From assembly GCA_034620365.1 (NCBI GenBank), contig JAQGEQ010000380.1, positions 3,286,001 to 3,350,000 of the forward strand: a stretch of 64,000 bases of DNA, in the 5' to 3' direction. The notes beneath the pieces were generated by a model. The model searched no databases. It saw only the letters and a program-made list of their open reading frames with translations, and was not told the origin of the DNA. The translations under genes were made by a program, and so were the position numbers. Shown here piece after piece: positions 1 through 10,842 of this stretch. Position 1 is the first letter of the stretch. The number at the start of each line of letters is the position of its first letter. Source of the stretch: Pegea sp. RAD2-039 (taxonomy: Eukaryota; Chordata; Thaliacea; Salpida; Salpidae).

Positions 1-70
1 CAGCGATCGTCTTTTGATGTTTGTTCCATTTTACTTATCGGTATCCAAGTGATTCATCTTGATTTTTCAG

Positions 71-3000
71 GATCAGGAGCTTCAGATGCAAGTAAACAAA
101 CTGGAAGAAGAGAAGAAGAATATGGAGTCAAAGATGCCTTCTAAAGAAGAGCAAATTACTTCTCAGGTATTTTCTTCCCGATCTGCCGTTCCTAATGATC
201 TCTGATCTTCATCTTACTCTGAAGATGCTACTTGAATCTCAAAATGAATGCCAAGATCTCAAAGAAGAAATGAGTAAATTAAGACAAAGTCTGACACTAG
301 ATGGAGGTAAAGAGCTGAGCAAAGACAGCGCAGTATTCAAAGTAAGTGATGACGTCATCATCTGCGCTCGAATGTGACGTCATTATTGACGCAGGAGCTT
401 TGTGAGAAAGTGGAATTGATGCAGAAGGAACTAGATGTTTATAAAGAGAAAGAAATTCATCGAAAGCTCAAGCAATCTTCAAATGACGTAAGTTTAGCAA
501 TCACGCGACTAGATGACGTCATCTCATGTCTTGTGACGTTATCAGACTCGCTCAACGATGACGGATGCTGAGTTGTTGGGAAGTAGAAATCGAATGGAAG
601 ACATCAATGTAGAAAAGTTAGAAAAAAGCGATTTGAAAACTGTTCTGGCCAAAGTTTATGATCACAACAGGTAAGAGGTTGTTAGTTCGAAATACCAGCT
701 GGTTCGAAACATCAGCTGGTTCAAAACATCAGCTGGTTTGAAACATCAGCTGGTTCGAAACATCAGCTGGTTCGAAACACCAGCTGGTTTGAAACATCAG
801 CTGGTTTGAAACATCAGCTGGTTCGAAACACCAGCTGGTTTGAAACATCAGCTGGTTTGAAACATCAGCTGGTTCGAAACATCAGCTGGTTCAAAACACC
901 AGCTGGTTCGAAACATCAGCTGGTTTGAAACATCAGCTGGTTCAAAACACCAGCTGGTTCGAAACATCAGCTGGTTCGAAACATCAGCTGGTTTGAATCA
1001 TCAGCTGGTTCGAAATATCAGCTGGTTTGAAACATCAACTGGTTCGAAACTGATTAAAATATCTTTTTAGAATTTTGGAAGTTGAACTGGAAGCGCAGAG
1101 AAGAGATCATGAAACGGAAGTTGAAGATTTACGGAAGAAGTCAAACTTGAAGATTTCAACCATCAAAAAAGTTGTGTTGATGTTTATTAAATCAACTATT
1201 TAATAACCAACTGGTTACCAACAGAACAGTAACTTTGATGTGGCTGGTGATTTAGATTTCCACCAGGTAGAAATGACACGATTGAACCATGAAAACAACC
1301 AACTACAACAACAAGTAGAAGCTTGTGAAAGTACCATCAAGAAACTTCGGCGCCAACTGAAATTGTATAGCAAGAAATTAAATGAAGGTCTTTACCTCCT
1401 TATCACGTCTCGATGTCATCTACAACTCATCTATATTGTTTCAGGAGCCAATCAAGAAGGTTTATTGGGAGCTGATGAGGATCTGGTGCCAGTGGCAGTT
1501 ACTAACCATCCAGTTCTACGTCATAAAGATTCGGTGACGTCATTAGGAATGCTGCAGTATAAGTTTGGGGATGAATTCCACATCGTAAAACAGATCATCC
1601 ACGGTAAGAAGATCAAGTGATCCAAGTAGATGATGGATGTTGTGTCTTGCAGAGTATCCACCACCCGAAGGCACAGAACTTCCTGGCCTACAAGCTTATC
1701 TGCTTTTTAAATTACTTCGATTTGCTGATTACAATAATGATGAAAGGATGATCAAATCTCTTCTTCAACAGATCATCAGTGGAATCAAGACTGTTGAGAA
1801 GGTCTTAGAAACCTGCATCCAAATAGAATCTCATTTCTACTCTTTTCACAGAAACATGAAAACGACTTTGAATATATGTCCTTCTGGTTCTCAAATACCA
1901 ATATTTTTCTTCATAGTATGAAACAATACAGCGGTGATGACGTAAGTCCCAACCTCCAAGGACCCCAGATCCCAACTTGATTATTGTATTTAGGAATATG
2001 CAAGTGAATGCAGTGAGGAGCAGTCGCGTCATTTCCTTCGAAACTTCGATTTATCTGAATATCGTCCAGTTCTCAACGACATCCTCATGTCACTGTTTCA
2101 TCGCTTGCTACAAACATTTGAAAGAGAATTGAAACCAATGATTGGTTAGAAACTTGTTGCTGTTCTCTGATTGGTTACCAGCAAGTGTTTCATACAGTAC
2201 CTGCCATGCTGGAGACGGACACCATCCAAGGAATCTCATCAACCAGCAAACCAACTGGCATGAGAGGTAGAAGTTCTTCTAGTGTGTCTGAGAAAGATTT
2301 GGATACTCAAGTCACTGTTGAGAGTATACTGAAACTGGTTGGTTCCTTTTTGCCCCATTTTCTGCTCATCTCATCTCTGTGTTTTCAGTTTTCACATTTT
2401 CATGAAACTCTCTTACGTCACGGAGTCGACGTCATCGTATTACGTCACATCTTCCACCAGATGTTATACTTTATTTCATCACATGCTCTTAATAATCAAA
2501 TGATGAGGAAAGAGTTATGTAATTGGCCTAAGGCTATGCAGATCAGGTAAAGATTTGAAGATCTTCAAATATTTGCATCAATTTATTTCATCCAGATTCA
2601 ACGTGACTCAAATTGAAGACTGGTTGCGTCAAAGCTACGGATTGTCAGATGATAAGACGTTGAGAGAGCAATTAGAACCCTTGGTACATGCTTCACACCT
2701 GCTGCAGTTGAAAAAACAGAATGAGACGGATGCTGAAGAGATCTGCTCCATGTGCACCGCTCTCAATCCTCTACAGGTCATCAACGTCGCTAATCCCAAC
2801 TTGCTCTTCATCAAATCCTCTTACAGATTGTGAAATTGTTACAAATGGTCACACCGACTGATGATTATGAAGAAAGAGTTTCAATGAAGTTTGTTCGGAT
2901 CGTTCAAAACAAACTGAAGGAGACAAGGAAGGCGGTGAAGGGAGTTAAACTCCTCAACGATGCTTCGGCGCGATTTGCATCTTCTTTTCCTTTTATACTT

Positions 3001-3078
3001 TCACCAGTTGACCTATCAGTGGTTGATCTTCCACCGAAGCTAATAAAACGGATGAAACATCTGGTGAAGTCGATTTAA
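71..3078 (+). CDS. MYO5: Class V myosin heavy chain, 3' part (coiled coil and globular cargo-binding tail)
   Basis: Partial gene; the motor and IQ region lie upstream of the window. Exons at 71-166, about 214-341, 395-487, about 546/573-670 and 1071 onward encode charged, heptad-like coiled coil. From about 1460 the DIL/globular tail follows in several short exons, with recognisable stretches such as GLQAYLLFKLLRFADY, then QIEDWLRQSYGL, and the C-terminal VTPTDDYEERVSMKFVRIVQ (2853-2912), which matches the vertebrate myosin Va tail. The stop is at 3076-3078 and AATAAA at 3459-3464. Known family role: actin-based transport of vesicles and organelles, with the globular tail binding cargo adaptors. 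Most introns are about 50-80 bp; the one at 671-1070 is filled by a minisatellite. Some acceptor choices (near 213 and 545/572) are ambiguous, so the exact coiled-coil sequence is uncertain. The family call is secure. Confidence 0.93.
671..1070 (+). other. Intron of the myosin V gene occupied by a minisatellite
   Basis: Donor GTAAGAGG follows ...CACAACAG at 670; the acceptor ATCTTTTTAG ends at 1070, and coding resumes with AATTTTGGAAGTTGAACTGG. Apart from about 25 bp at the 5' end and 20 bp at the 3' end, the intron is tandem repeat. It is several times longer than neighbouring introns of this gene. Confidence 0.9.
696..1052 (+). repeat. 17-bp minisatellite, 21 copies
   Basis: The unit is CAGCTGGTTCGAAACAT, repeated head to tail without spacers. 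Read unit by unit, the central hexamer is TTCGAA in 10 copies, TTTGAA in 8 and TTCAAA in 3. The last base alternates T/C in a few copies. Units 5-7 and 8-10 are identical three-unit blocks, which points to local block duplication. Unit 21 is degenerate (CAACTGG...). Each unit carries two small palindromes, CAGCTG and TTCGAA. Confidence 0.97.
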
Positions 3079-3480
3079 TCATTTGATTATCTTGTATTTA
3101 TCTTTTTTTATCTATTTTTGTCTTTTATCTACCGCTGGTGAATCTCTTTGTGTGACGTAATGCTGTGCTGATCACGTCATCAACTGACCACTTAGTGTTT
3201 CGATCGCTTTTACTTTCATTTTCAGCCTGATTCGTTTTTAGTGAAGCAATTTTCGAATCATCAAAACAAATTTTCTTTTCATAATCACTAACATCACTAA
3301 ACCATGAAAGTGCAATCTCTACCACTAGGTGGTGCACTATTTACAAGTTTTCAAGTCATAAGCAGCAATCTATATGCTACAATCTCAACTCTAATTTTTT
3401 CCTGTTAAATGTTTTTAACTTTTATAAATGTTTTGACGAATGTGATTTTTTGTATTCTAATAAAGTTGCCTCGTAAACTT
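3079..3480 (+). other. 3' untranslated region of the myosin V gene
   Basis: This non-coding stretch follows the TAA at 3078 and includes the poly(A) signal AATAAA at 3459-3464. It contains the near-CRE pieces TGTGACGTAATG and ATCACGTCATCAAC. A 70-codon opening on the other strand (3125-3337) has no recognisable homology and looks like chance. Confidence 0.6.
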
Positions 3481-5712
3481 TTCAAGACGACTTAAAGTAG
3501 TATTAATTACTTAGCTCAGTTTTTCTTATTTATTATAATTTTTATGTTTAAAAAACTCGCAGATTTCAGAAATATTTTTTTAATTATCAAAATATTTTTT
3601 AGTCAGTAAATCTTTACTTAACAAACAAAACCTTGGACCTTTTATAGGCCGATTAGAATAAAATTAATTTAAACTTGAAACAGATTGGTTTTATCGACAG
3701 CTTTTACTAATTGTTGTTAGTACGACTTTATGATTTGAGATTTAAGCTTTTCACTTTTATCAAAGTAAATGATAAAAAACTCTTCCTAGCTGCACAATTT
3801 CAAAAGTAGAAAACTTGTGTTTGCTTAAAATTTTGCTATTAGTAACATAAGATATAGGACCTACTTTGATAGAAGGATTATCATGTAACAAAACAAAAAG
3901 CTATGAAAATCTATATGCAAGATTTGTAAAATAATTTTTATTTGCTTTGTGTTGTTGCCAACAAGTTTTTATAAGTGAAAATGGCACATCAGTCCGGCTA
4001 TTATTTACTTAATATTTGTGCTTAATGTGAGATTGAAACTAGTGCTTCTGCTTTAGCAAATAAAAGCCATCGATCAGCCAAAGGACTAATTCTTCTAGGA
4101 CAAGGTTGATTTTTTTGAGGCTGCAAATATTTCAAAATTAGGGTAGCCAAAAAAGGTTGAAAGGTTTTATTTTAGATTCACAAGTAAATAAGTATAAACT
4201 AACAAAAGCTTCATAATCGCTGTTTTACGGAAAATACAAATCTTTTTAAAGATTACGTTATTTTTGTATGAAAATATTTTTTAAACGCATTTCTTACCTA
4301 CAACAATTTACCTTTTTTTGAAGCCTAGTTAATTTCTTATCCGTATTTTAATCAAAGCATTGATATTACTTTTTTCCCATTTTTAATTAAGTAATTAGTT
4401 AATTTTATATTTTTGCTTAGTATTTTATTTAATTATTTAAGTTAGTTATAATAAGAATTTGTTTTTTGATAATATTTTAGAGTTGCCAAATTAAAAGTTG
4501 TAAATAATTTATTAAAACCATTTAGTTCACTCGACCTTCGACTACGTTCCATGTTAATTCTTCAATGTTTTCTATAATTTTGTCTTGTATAGTTGTTTAG
4601 TTTCAGAAATCTCATTACATTTCATTGTGTTTATGATTTATTTAGTCTTAAGTTTTTTGTTAATGAATTTAACATAAATTTTATGTAGTATAATGAATCA
4701 ATAACTTTATCTTATTTATTAAATTTAACAAATAATAACTTTAAATTGAAACAATTTTATTCAATTACAGTTAATTTTATTTTCAATAATCAGCTATTAG
4801 TTTCATTAAATCTGAATTATAAACTTATTTACTTTTACATTTATATGAAAGTATTTTTAAAGTTATTTAATTAACATATTATTGTTAAGAAATTATAAAT
4901 TGATCACTATTTATTCAGAGCTTTTATATCCCTTATGAATTACCTTGGTGGATAAAGTATACTTGTTTTTTTTTAATTATATATAGGTATTATACTGATA
5001 AAGCTAATTATGTTTAGTGAATTATTTAAATAAAATTGACTGATATTACGATTCTAATTTATATTATCTTTTATTGTTTAAACTTGTTAAATATCTTCAA
5101 TCTTTTGGTTTTGTATTTTTATTTGATTTATGAATTGTATTACTTTTTTTTATTTGTTAAACTTCAATTTAATTGAATACTTTTGTTTAAGTTTATTATT
5201 TGAAATGTAAAACAAAAAAAACAGTAATAATTAAATTTACAATCTTGGGTAGAATTTTAATGTATAAAATATTATATACTTTTTTTATGAAGCAAATTAA
5301 AAAGACTTTAAATTGTTGGTCTCTAAAATTAGATTTTTTGGTTTAGTTGTTTCGATAATTTAGTTAATGAAATTAAATAATTGATTATTTTTATCATTGC
5401 TACATACTTGAAATATAATTTTGAAAATGTAAATTTTAGTTCCAAAAACTTTATTTGAAAATGCAAGATTAATTTTTATCTATGTTCTATGTAGATTTTG
5501 TTATACAAAATATATATTTGGTATTTTATTTCTTGTTTTTTAATAATTTAGATATTTTTTATCTATAGATCAAGTGTATATTCCATTTTTTAAATTATAT
5601 TGTTTTTATTCTATTGCATTTGATATTTTATTAATAGTTTTATCACTTTTTTAATTATTTCATACTTTTATTTTTAAAGGTTTTTAAGTTTGTTGATAGA
5701 TAGAAAAGGAAA
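3481..5712. other. AT-rich intergenic spacer, no gene seen
   Basis: Very AT-rich DNA with runs of T and A. I see no long reading frame, splice-bounded exon or recognisable repeat. The promoter and 5' untranslated region of the ATP synthase g gene must lie at its right end, but no clear TATA box can be singled out in so AT-rich a background. Confidence 0.6.
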
Positions 5713-6021
5713 ATGAGTAAAATCACCAAGCTGGTTACCAGACTTCCACAACTATCTGCTTCTGCTGTTGAGTTTGCAACTCCTCATCTTAAGGAGTTTG
5801 TAAGATTAGCAAAAGTTGAACTTAGACCTCCAACACCTTCGGAAGTTGTTCAGTCCATCCCACTGGCTAAAAAAGGATTTCAAAATCTTGTTTCTGCAAA
5901 ATTCACCCAACTCACTGTCAAGGAAGCTCTTCTAAATACTTTGGTTTTTACTGAAGTAGCTTGTTGGTTCTTTGTTGGCGAAGTGATTGGTCGTGGCAGT
6001 CTCGTTGGTTATGATGTTTAA
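5713..6021 (+). CDS. ATP5MG: ATP synthase subunit g, mitochondrial
   Basis: 102 codons in one exon, from ATG at 5713 to TAA at 6021, the same size as animal subunit g (about 103 residues). The diagnostic central and C-terminal motifs are present: AKVELRPPTPSEV, then FTQLTVKEALLNTLVFTEV, and the end WFFVGEVIGRGSLVGYDV, which carries a GxxxG-like helix segment. Known role: a membrane-embedded accessory subunit of the F1Fo ATP synthase that supports dimerisation and crista shape. The N-terminal half is the usual poorly conserved, basic region that acts in import. The poly(A) signal AATAAA lies at 6096-6101. The gene is intact and stands alone. Confidence 0.96.
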   Translation: MSKITKLVTRLPQLSASAVEFATPHLKEFVRLAKVELRPPTPSEVVQSIPLAKKGFQNLVSAKFTQLTVKEALLNTLVFTEVACWFFVGEVIGRGSLVGYDV

Positions 6022-6539
6022 TCAGCAAAATCTTCTTTCCTAATACTTTTGGTTAAGTAGAAAATTTTTGATTGTGTTGATCTTCATAATTGACAAATAA
6101 AATTATCATCAACAAAATGAGTTTTTCTGAACTTTTACATTCAGTATAAATGATAATTCAAACTTTACAGGTTTTAGCTATTTTAGTCAAGTTTAATTTT
6201 GTTATAAAACTCACCAATTAGTTTATATTAGATAGATTTAAACCTAATTTGTTTGTTAGTCAATTTAGTTATATCAGCAAATTGTCCTTAGTTGACTGTG
6301 TCCAAGTCTTAGTTCTTTTAACCATAATCATCTTCTGAGCTTGATGGTCTGAAGAGGGTGAAGAGATTACTTCATCCAAATAGTTTATTAGTACATGATA
6401 CTGTTTTGTATATGAGATTTTTATGAGGGTATACGTACATATGCAGGTTATTCATTCAACGCATGACTGTGAGTTACAAATTCAGCAGCTCTTATATCGA
6501 ACAAAAACTAAACAATATGAGTAAAATATAGGTGATCTA

Positions 6540-6910
6540 AATCTATGAATGATGTAAAATATATGAATCAAACATTAAATATAGAAAAAGAAAGTGAGAA
6601 TACTTGCAGTAATATGTATCACTTAATCAGGAAATTACTTAAATCGTGTTTAAAAAATCTTTTGATAAATTTTAATGTAGTAATGGAATTGGGAAGTAAA
6701 ATTCCAAGCTTTGATTATTCAATTAAGAAATCTGTTCTTCCATTGAGCGTTATTAAAGTTGTTCAGCGATTTAATTTTGAATGAAGATGTTCTGAGGAAC
6801 TATAGATTAGTAATGAGTTTTATAAATGTTTCCTCAGTTGTAAAATTCTAGAGCAAACTAAAACCAGCATACCTAGAAATTCTTTTCAAAATTATCGTTT
6901 CAATCAGCCT
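6540..6910 (-). mobile_element. Decayed LINE 3' fragment (copy 1)
   Basis: Read on the minus strand, this stretch gives a broken version of the C-terminal end of a LINE reverse-transcriptase ORF, including IIKAWNF and LPNSITTLKF in two shifted frames. The plus-strand DNA aligns base by base with 54410-54560: both contain (G)GAATTGGGAAG and ATTAAAGTTGTTCA at the same spacing. The short plus-strand opening here (6545-6784) is an antisense shadow of the element. No full element is present. Confidence 0.7.
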
Positions 6911-6937
6911 AGTATTTAATTAGTAAGTTTTTTCTTG

Positions 6938-7050
6938 TGGCCTGCTTTGGCCGAGAACGGCCATGTATATATATAACAGGGCAGAAATTATGAAAATCTA
7001 GTTGTTGCCCAAGCAGCAAGATTCCATTTAAGTTATTTGAGATTGCTTAC
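6938..7050 (+). repeat. SINE-like dispersed repeat, copy A (head only)
   Basis: Begins with the inverted repeat GGCCTGCTTTGGCCGAGAAC followed by GGCC and an alternating TA run, then CAGGGCAGAAATTATG and AGTTGTTGCCCAAGCAGCA. The same head is seen at 12442-12535 (plus) and, inverted, at 60500-60575 and 58303-58336. Copy A departs from the others after about 7030. Confidence 0.7.
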
Positions 7051-7056
7051 AACAAA

Positions 7057-7134
7057 ATGGCTTCAGAAAGAAGCAATGAGAGCAAACCAGAAGACGACAG
7101 CAGCGGTGAGGCAGATTCGAAGAAGCAGCAATAA
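7057..7134 (+). CDS. Possible 25-residue acidic micro-ORF
   Basis: ATG at 7057 preceded by AACAAA and TAA at 7132-7134. The 25-residue product, rich in Ser, Glu, Asp and Lys (start MASERSNESKPEDD, end ADSKKQQ), is very unlike the surrounding AT-rich DNA, and its base composition is markedly more GC-rich. It lies about 20 bp after the SINE-like head (copy A), so it could be the remnant start of a transposon ORF, a first exon, or chance. I do not recognise the protein. Confidence 0.25.
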   Translation: MASERSNESKPEDDSSGEADSKKQQ

Positions 7135-9113
7135 ATCACAAGGACTTTTTAGGAGCTCACTAATAACTTGTTATATAAAATGTTATAACAGTTAATTTTC
7201 TTTAAATACTCTGATTTTGAGTAAGGTTTTTAGCACCTTCTTTAATATTTGTATTTATTCGAACTCAGCAAACCTCTCACTCGTATTAGGCAAAAAACAT
7301 TACCAAATAAATGACTTTTATATAAATAATTTGATATTTTTTTTAAAAAGACTTATTTTACAAAGTCATGTGATAACTGTACAAAAATGTAGTTTATATA
7401 AGATATTCTAATAATTTGTTGATCAATCGGTTAGGAGTTAATTTTAGTCAACTGATATTAGAAGTAGAACATGCTTAATTTAAATAAGTTCTTTTAGTTA
7501 CTTTTTTGCTATCAGGTGCAACTTGTTATCATCTGCCACTATAGCTATAGGACTGTTAGAGTTGCATACTTTCCTCACGCATGCACATTAGATTTGATTG
7601 TAGTAGAGAGTAGCATACACAATCTTTAAATCCTATCTAGAAGTGATATCGAAGTTAGATTGTTAGAAGATATAGATTGTATATTTTCTGCCTGGGTTTA
7701 CTCTCATAGCTTTTTCTTCTACCGAAGCAACTAAAAGGCAGTGGTATTTTCATCCGTAGTTGGAAAATATGTATTTTGCACTCGATATGTAGCGTAATAT
7801 GGTAATACGATTGTGGGATTTAACCCCACATTTACAAAACACAATGAAACAGCAGCCAATCATGTCAACTGCTCACCTACCTCATGGCTATAGTTTCTTT
7901 AGCACAATTACAGTAAAAATCCACTTTTTAAAGACTTAGGTAGAATAAACTTTCTAACTTTCAGGTTTTAGTCGAAACATTTTTTAAAAATTCTTTTAAT
8001 TGTTTATAACAACCTATAGTAGAATTAACAACACAATGTTACATAGTTAAATTGCAGCATGTATGAAAAAACAAGCCCGGTAGAACATAGAGTGGATTTT
8101 GGTAAAAGCTCTAATAGTTTTAATATTTTTGTTTAATGGATTTCCAATTAAAAAACTTGTTTAATGGTTTCATCTTTTTCTGCTCCGGGACTGGAGTTAC
8201 TAATATTTTCTGTTATTGAATTTTATTTATAAGTGATAATAACTTAAAATTTGTTCGTTGATACGTGATGATAATTAGATATTACATCCTTTTTACCTGC
8301 AGGTGCATTTAAACAGACTAATCAACATTGATGGCGTCCACTGTCGGCTCTTGTTTTTTTTCGTTTTTGTGTCTTTCCTTTTGCTTTAGTCATTTATCGT
8401 ACATACATAAATAAATATAGCTTTCTATAAAAGGTAAAATTGGTTTTAAACTTTTTTATACCTAATATCAGTCAGCTCTAACAGGATTTACCAATTAAAA
8501 TTGATTGGCACCACAAGTAATATATTAACATAATGACCAGATGTATTTATGGCCTAAGATTTCTAATCACACCACTCTTCAAAGTAATCGAACAAATTTT
8601 ATACTTTTTTTAAAGTTGAACACATGAGATTTTACCACAAAATTGTAATGGTGTAATTTTATTTTATCTGTTCTAAATTTAAACTAATTTTGTATAAATT
8701 TGCCCATTTAATTATAAATAGAATTTTATATCAATTGTATCATTTTACAAAAATGATTTTTTTCGAAAAAATTTTATGTTCAGTTTTTTATGTTCAGAAT
8801 ATGTTGATACATTTGAACAGTTCCTAATGCTCAAATTGAATTTATTTAGATTTAATGTCCAAATAAATTTAAAGCGAAAATTTAGAGTTAGCATTAATAT
8901 AAATAATATTTATAATACGCCTTAAGATAAGTTTTTCATAAAATTTATTTAATGATTTTTGAAAAATCTACCAATATTCAATAGTAATTGTAACTTATTC
9001 TTTAAAATACAATAATTTAGATTTGTTTTTTTTTGAAGTTATATTTCTATCTCAGAACTTGTAAGCTCAAATAAGTTTCTATTGTGAAATCAGTTGTTGA
9101 TGTTTTGAAGTAA
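7135..9113. other. Intergenic spacer with minor repeat traces
   Basis: Mostly AT-rich DNA without a supported gene. Two details: an imperfect inverted repeat TGTGGGATTTAACCCCACA at about 7814-7832, and the string CAGACTAATCAACATTGATG near 8315, which resembles CAGACTAATTGGTGTTGATG near 12327 and may be a shared transposon remnant. The right end should hold the promoter of the chromodomain gene. Confidence 0.5.
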
Positions 9114-10599
9114 ATGGAAAAAAGGTAAATATCTGTTTTAGTTTAATTAATTTAATAATATATATATACTTATAGTTTTTTAATGCTATTTTGAAGCTTA
9201 AATATACTAGATCACTAAATATAAGTTCAGCTATTTTTGAAAGTTTTGTAAAGTTTTATTGAGCCATTTTTAGACTATAAAATGATTTTATAATTTTCTG
9301 AAAACAATTGTTAAAGTTACTATTTGCTTAGTTATTAAAATTTATTTATAATTTTGTTTTAAATATTTCTGTTGTACTTTTATTTGAATAATTTTAAAAT
9401 TTTTGATGTACTTATAACATAACTGAATAAATTCTAAAATAGTTTAATCCATAGCTCTTTTAAATCATTGAATTTTTTTTAGTGAAAACGATGATAATCT
9501 TAAAAAGTTTTGGCGTTATTACTGTACCCAAAAACAAGCCTATGTAATAGTCAGTGAATCACAATTCAATGCAACTTTGGATATTCATGACTCTAAAAAG
9601 CTTTTCCTTGCAGAAAATTTAAAAGATAAAAGAATAGTTGATGGAGGTGGCATTGAATATTTAGTAAAATGGAAGGGTTTAAGTAATGAATGTAATTCAT
9701 GGATAGCAGTTGAAAATCTAGACTATGAGTTTATTCAGAGTTTTGAGAATATATCACAAGAAGAATTTGAAGTTGAAGAAATTTTAGATGAAAAAATTGT
9801 AAATGGTTGTAACCTTTATTTAATCAAATGGAAAGATTATGCAGACGCATTTAATAGTTGGGAACCAATTGAAAATCTTGACTGTAAAGAGTTGCTGGAA
9901 GAATTTAGGTTGAGTCAAGATAGGAAGAAAATACAGAAGAATCAAGGGCAGCAGAGTAATTGTTCCAGAAGCTTAAAAAATGATTTAGTTTCTTCAATAG
10001 TAAATGAAAAAGCTTTAAAGAGATATTTTGAAAAGACTTTGAAAGTTGATAATTTTGTAGACGATGAGTCTGAACACCCTTGTAAGATATCAGATACTGA
10101 AACAGAAAGCGATGTAGAAATCATAGAAAAAGATCGTGCCGACTTTTCACTGTTATTACTATGTGAAAATTCTGATAAAAGTAAGTTTGCTGTCAAAGAA
10201 GGAAATATAGAAAACTATTCAACAGAATCAAATTCTTTAAACTTAAGTGAATCTCCTACACCAGATTCAGATACTCTAGATAAGAGAAGTTTGCTTGAAT
10301 CTTTTATAAATCTGCGTGAAGATAAAAGTCTATTATCAAAAAAACTAGTGTCCAAAGTTGGTGCTAACCTGTCAACAGAGGAAATTAGACAATGTTCAGC
10401 TACCATAGAAACCAACTTACAGCATAGCATTGAAATCATTGGAGCATTGGAAAGCCTCGGTAAACGTCAATACCTTTTTCGCTATGTACCTTATACACGT
10501 GGAGACCCAATGTGGTTGGTGGGTCTCGAAGAAGCTAAGCAAAAGTATTTTTCTCAGCTACTTCACTTCCATGAAACACGAAAATTACCTATGCCATAA
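9114..10599 (+). CDS. HP1-like protein with two chromodomains and a chromoshadow domain
   Basis: Two exons. Exon 1 is only 11 nt (9114-9124, ATGGAAAAAAG, donor GTAAAT); exon 2 is 9483-10599 after a T-rich acceptor. The junction restores the frame (AG+T, Ser) and gives 375 codons. Chromodomain 1, about residues 39-84, contains YLVKWKGLSNECNSW. Chromodomain 2, about residues 95-143, contains EFEVEEILDEK, YLIKWKDYADAFNSWEP and ENLDCKELLEEF. A long acidic/Ser-rich linker follows, then a C-terminal chromoshadow domain (about residues 318-375) from IEIIGALESLGKRQYLF to the end. HP1 chromodomains bind methylated H3K9 and the shadow domain dimerises and recruits partners; a nuclear heterochromatin role is inferred. 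The start rests on the splice model. AATAAA is at 10693-10698. Confidence 0.88.
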
Positions 10600-10842
10600 T
10601 ATGTTTTGTGGTTTGTTTTTAAACTCATGTTTTTATAAATACACTTGTTGTCATAATTTTGATTTTCATTTATTTCAAGTATCATTTTCGTTAATAAAAT
10701 TTTTCGTATTGGTGGCTTTATTATCTTCATTAATATAAAACTAAGGGTTGATCATATACCTCTCAAGAAACTATTTTTTTTTATTTACATTTATTAGATT
10801 TATAAAATAATTTTATTGATAGAATACTTCTAATTTTGTAGA

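Noticed and set aside
696..1052. CRISPR-like array
   Set aside because: The 17-bp units are contiguous without spacers and lie in an intron of a eukaryotic gene; it is a minisatellite.
696..1052. GGTTCGAAAC units as tRNA T-loop / Pol III B boxes
   Set aside because: There is no cloverleaf, no A box and no acceptor stem; the resemblance is limited to GGTTCGAA.
3125..3337. Minus-strand ORF of 70 codons
   Set aside because: It lies antisense in the myosin V 3' UTR, with no domain, splice or poly(A) support.
6545..6784. Plus-strand ORF beginning MNDVKYMNQ
   Set aside because: It is antisense to a LINE relic that recurs at 54.4 kb.
7814..7832. Inverted repeat TGTGGGATTTAACCCCACA as a terminator or transposon end
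   Set aside because: It is isolated and short, with no partner copy or flanking duplication seen; Rho-type hairpin terminators do not apply to this kind of genome.
10215..10439. Minus-strand ORF inside the chromodomain gene
   Set aside because: An antisense shadow of the Ser/Asp-rich linker.
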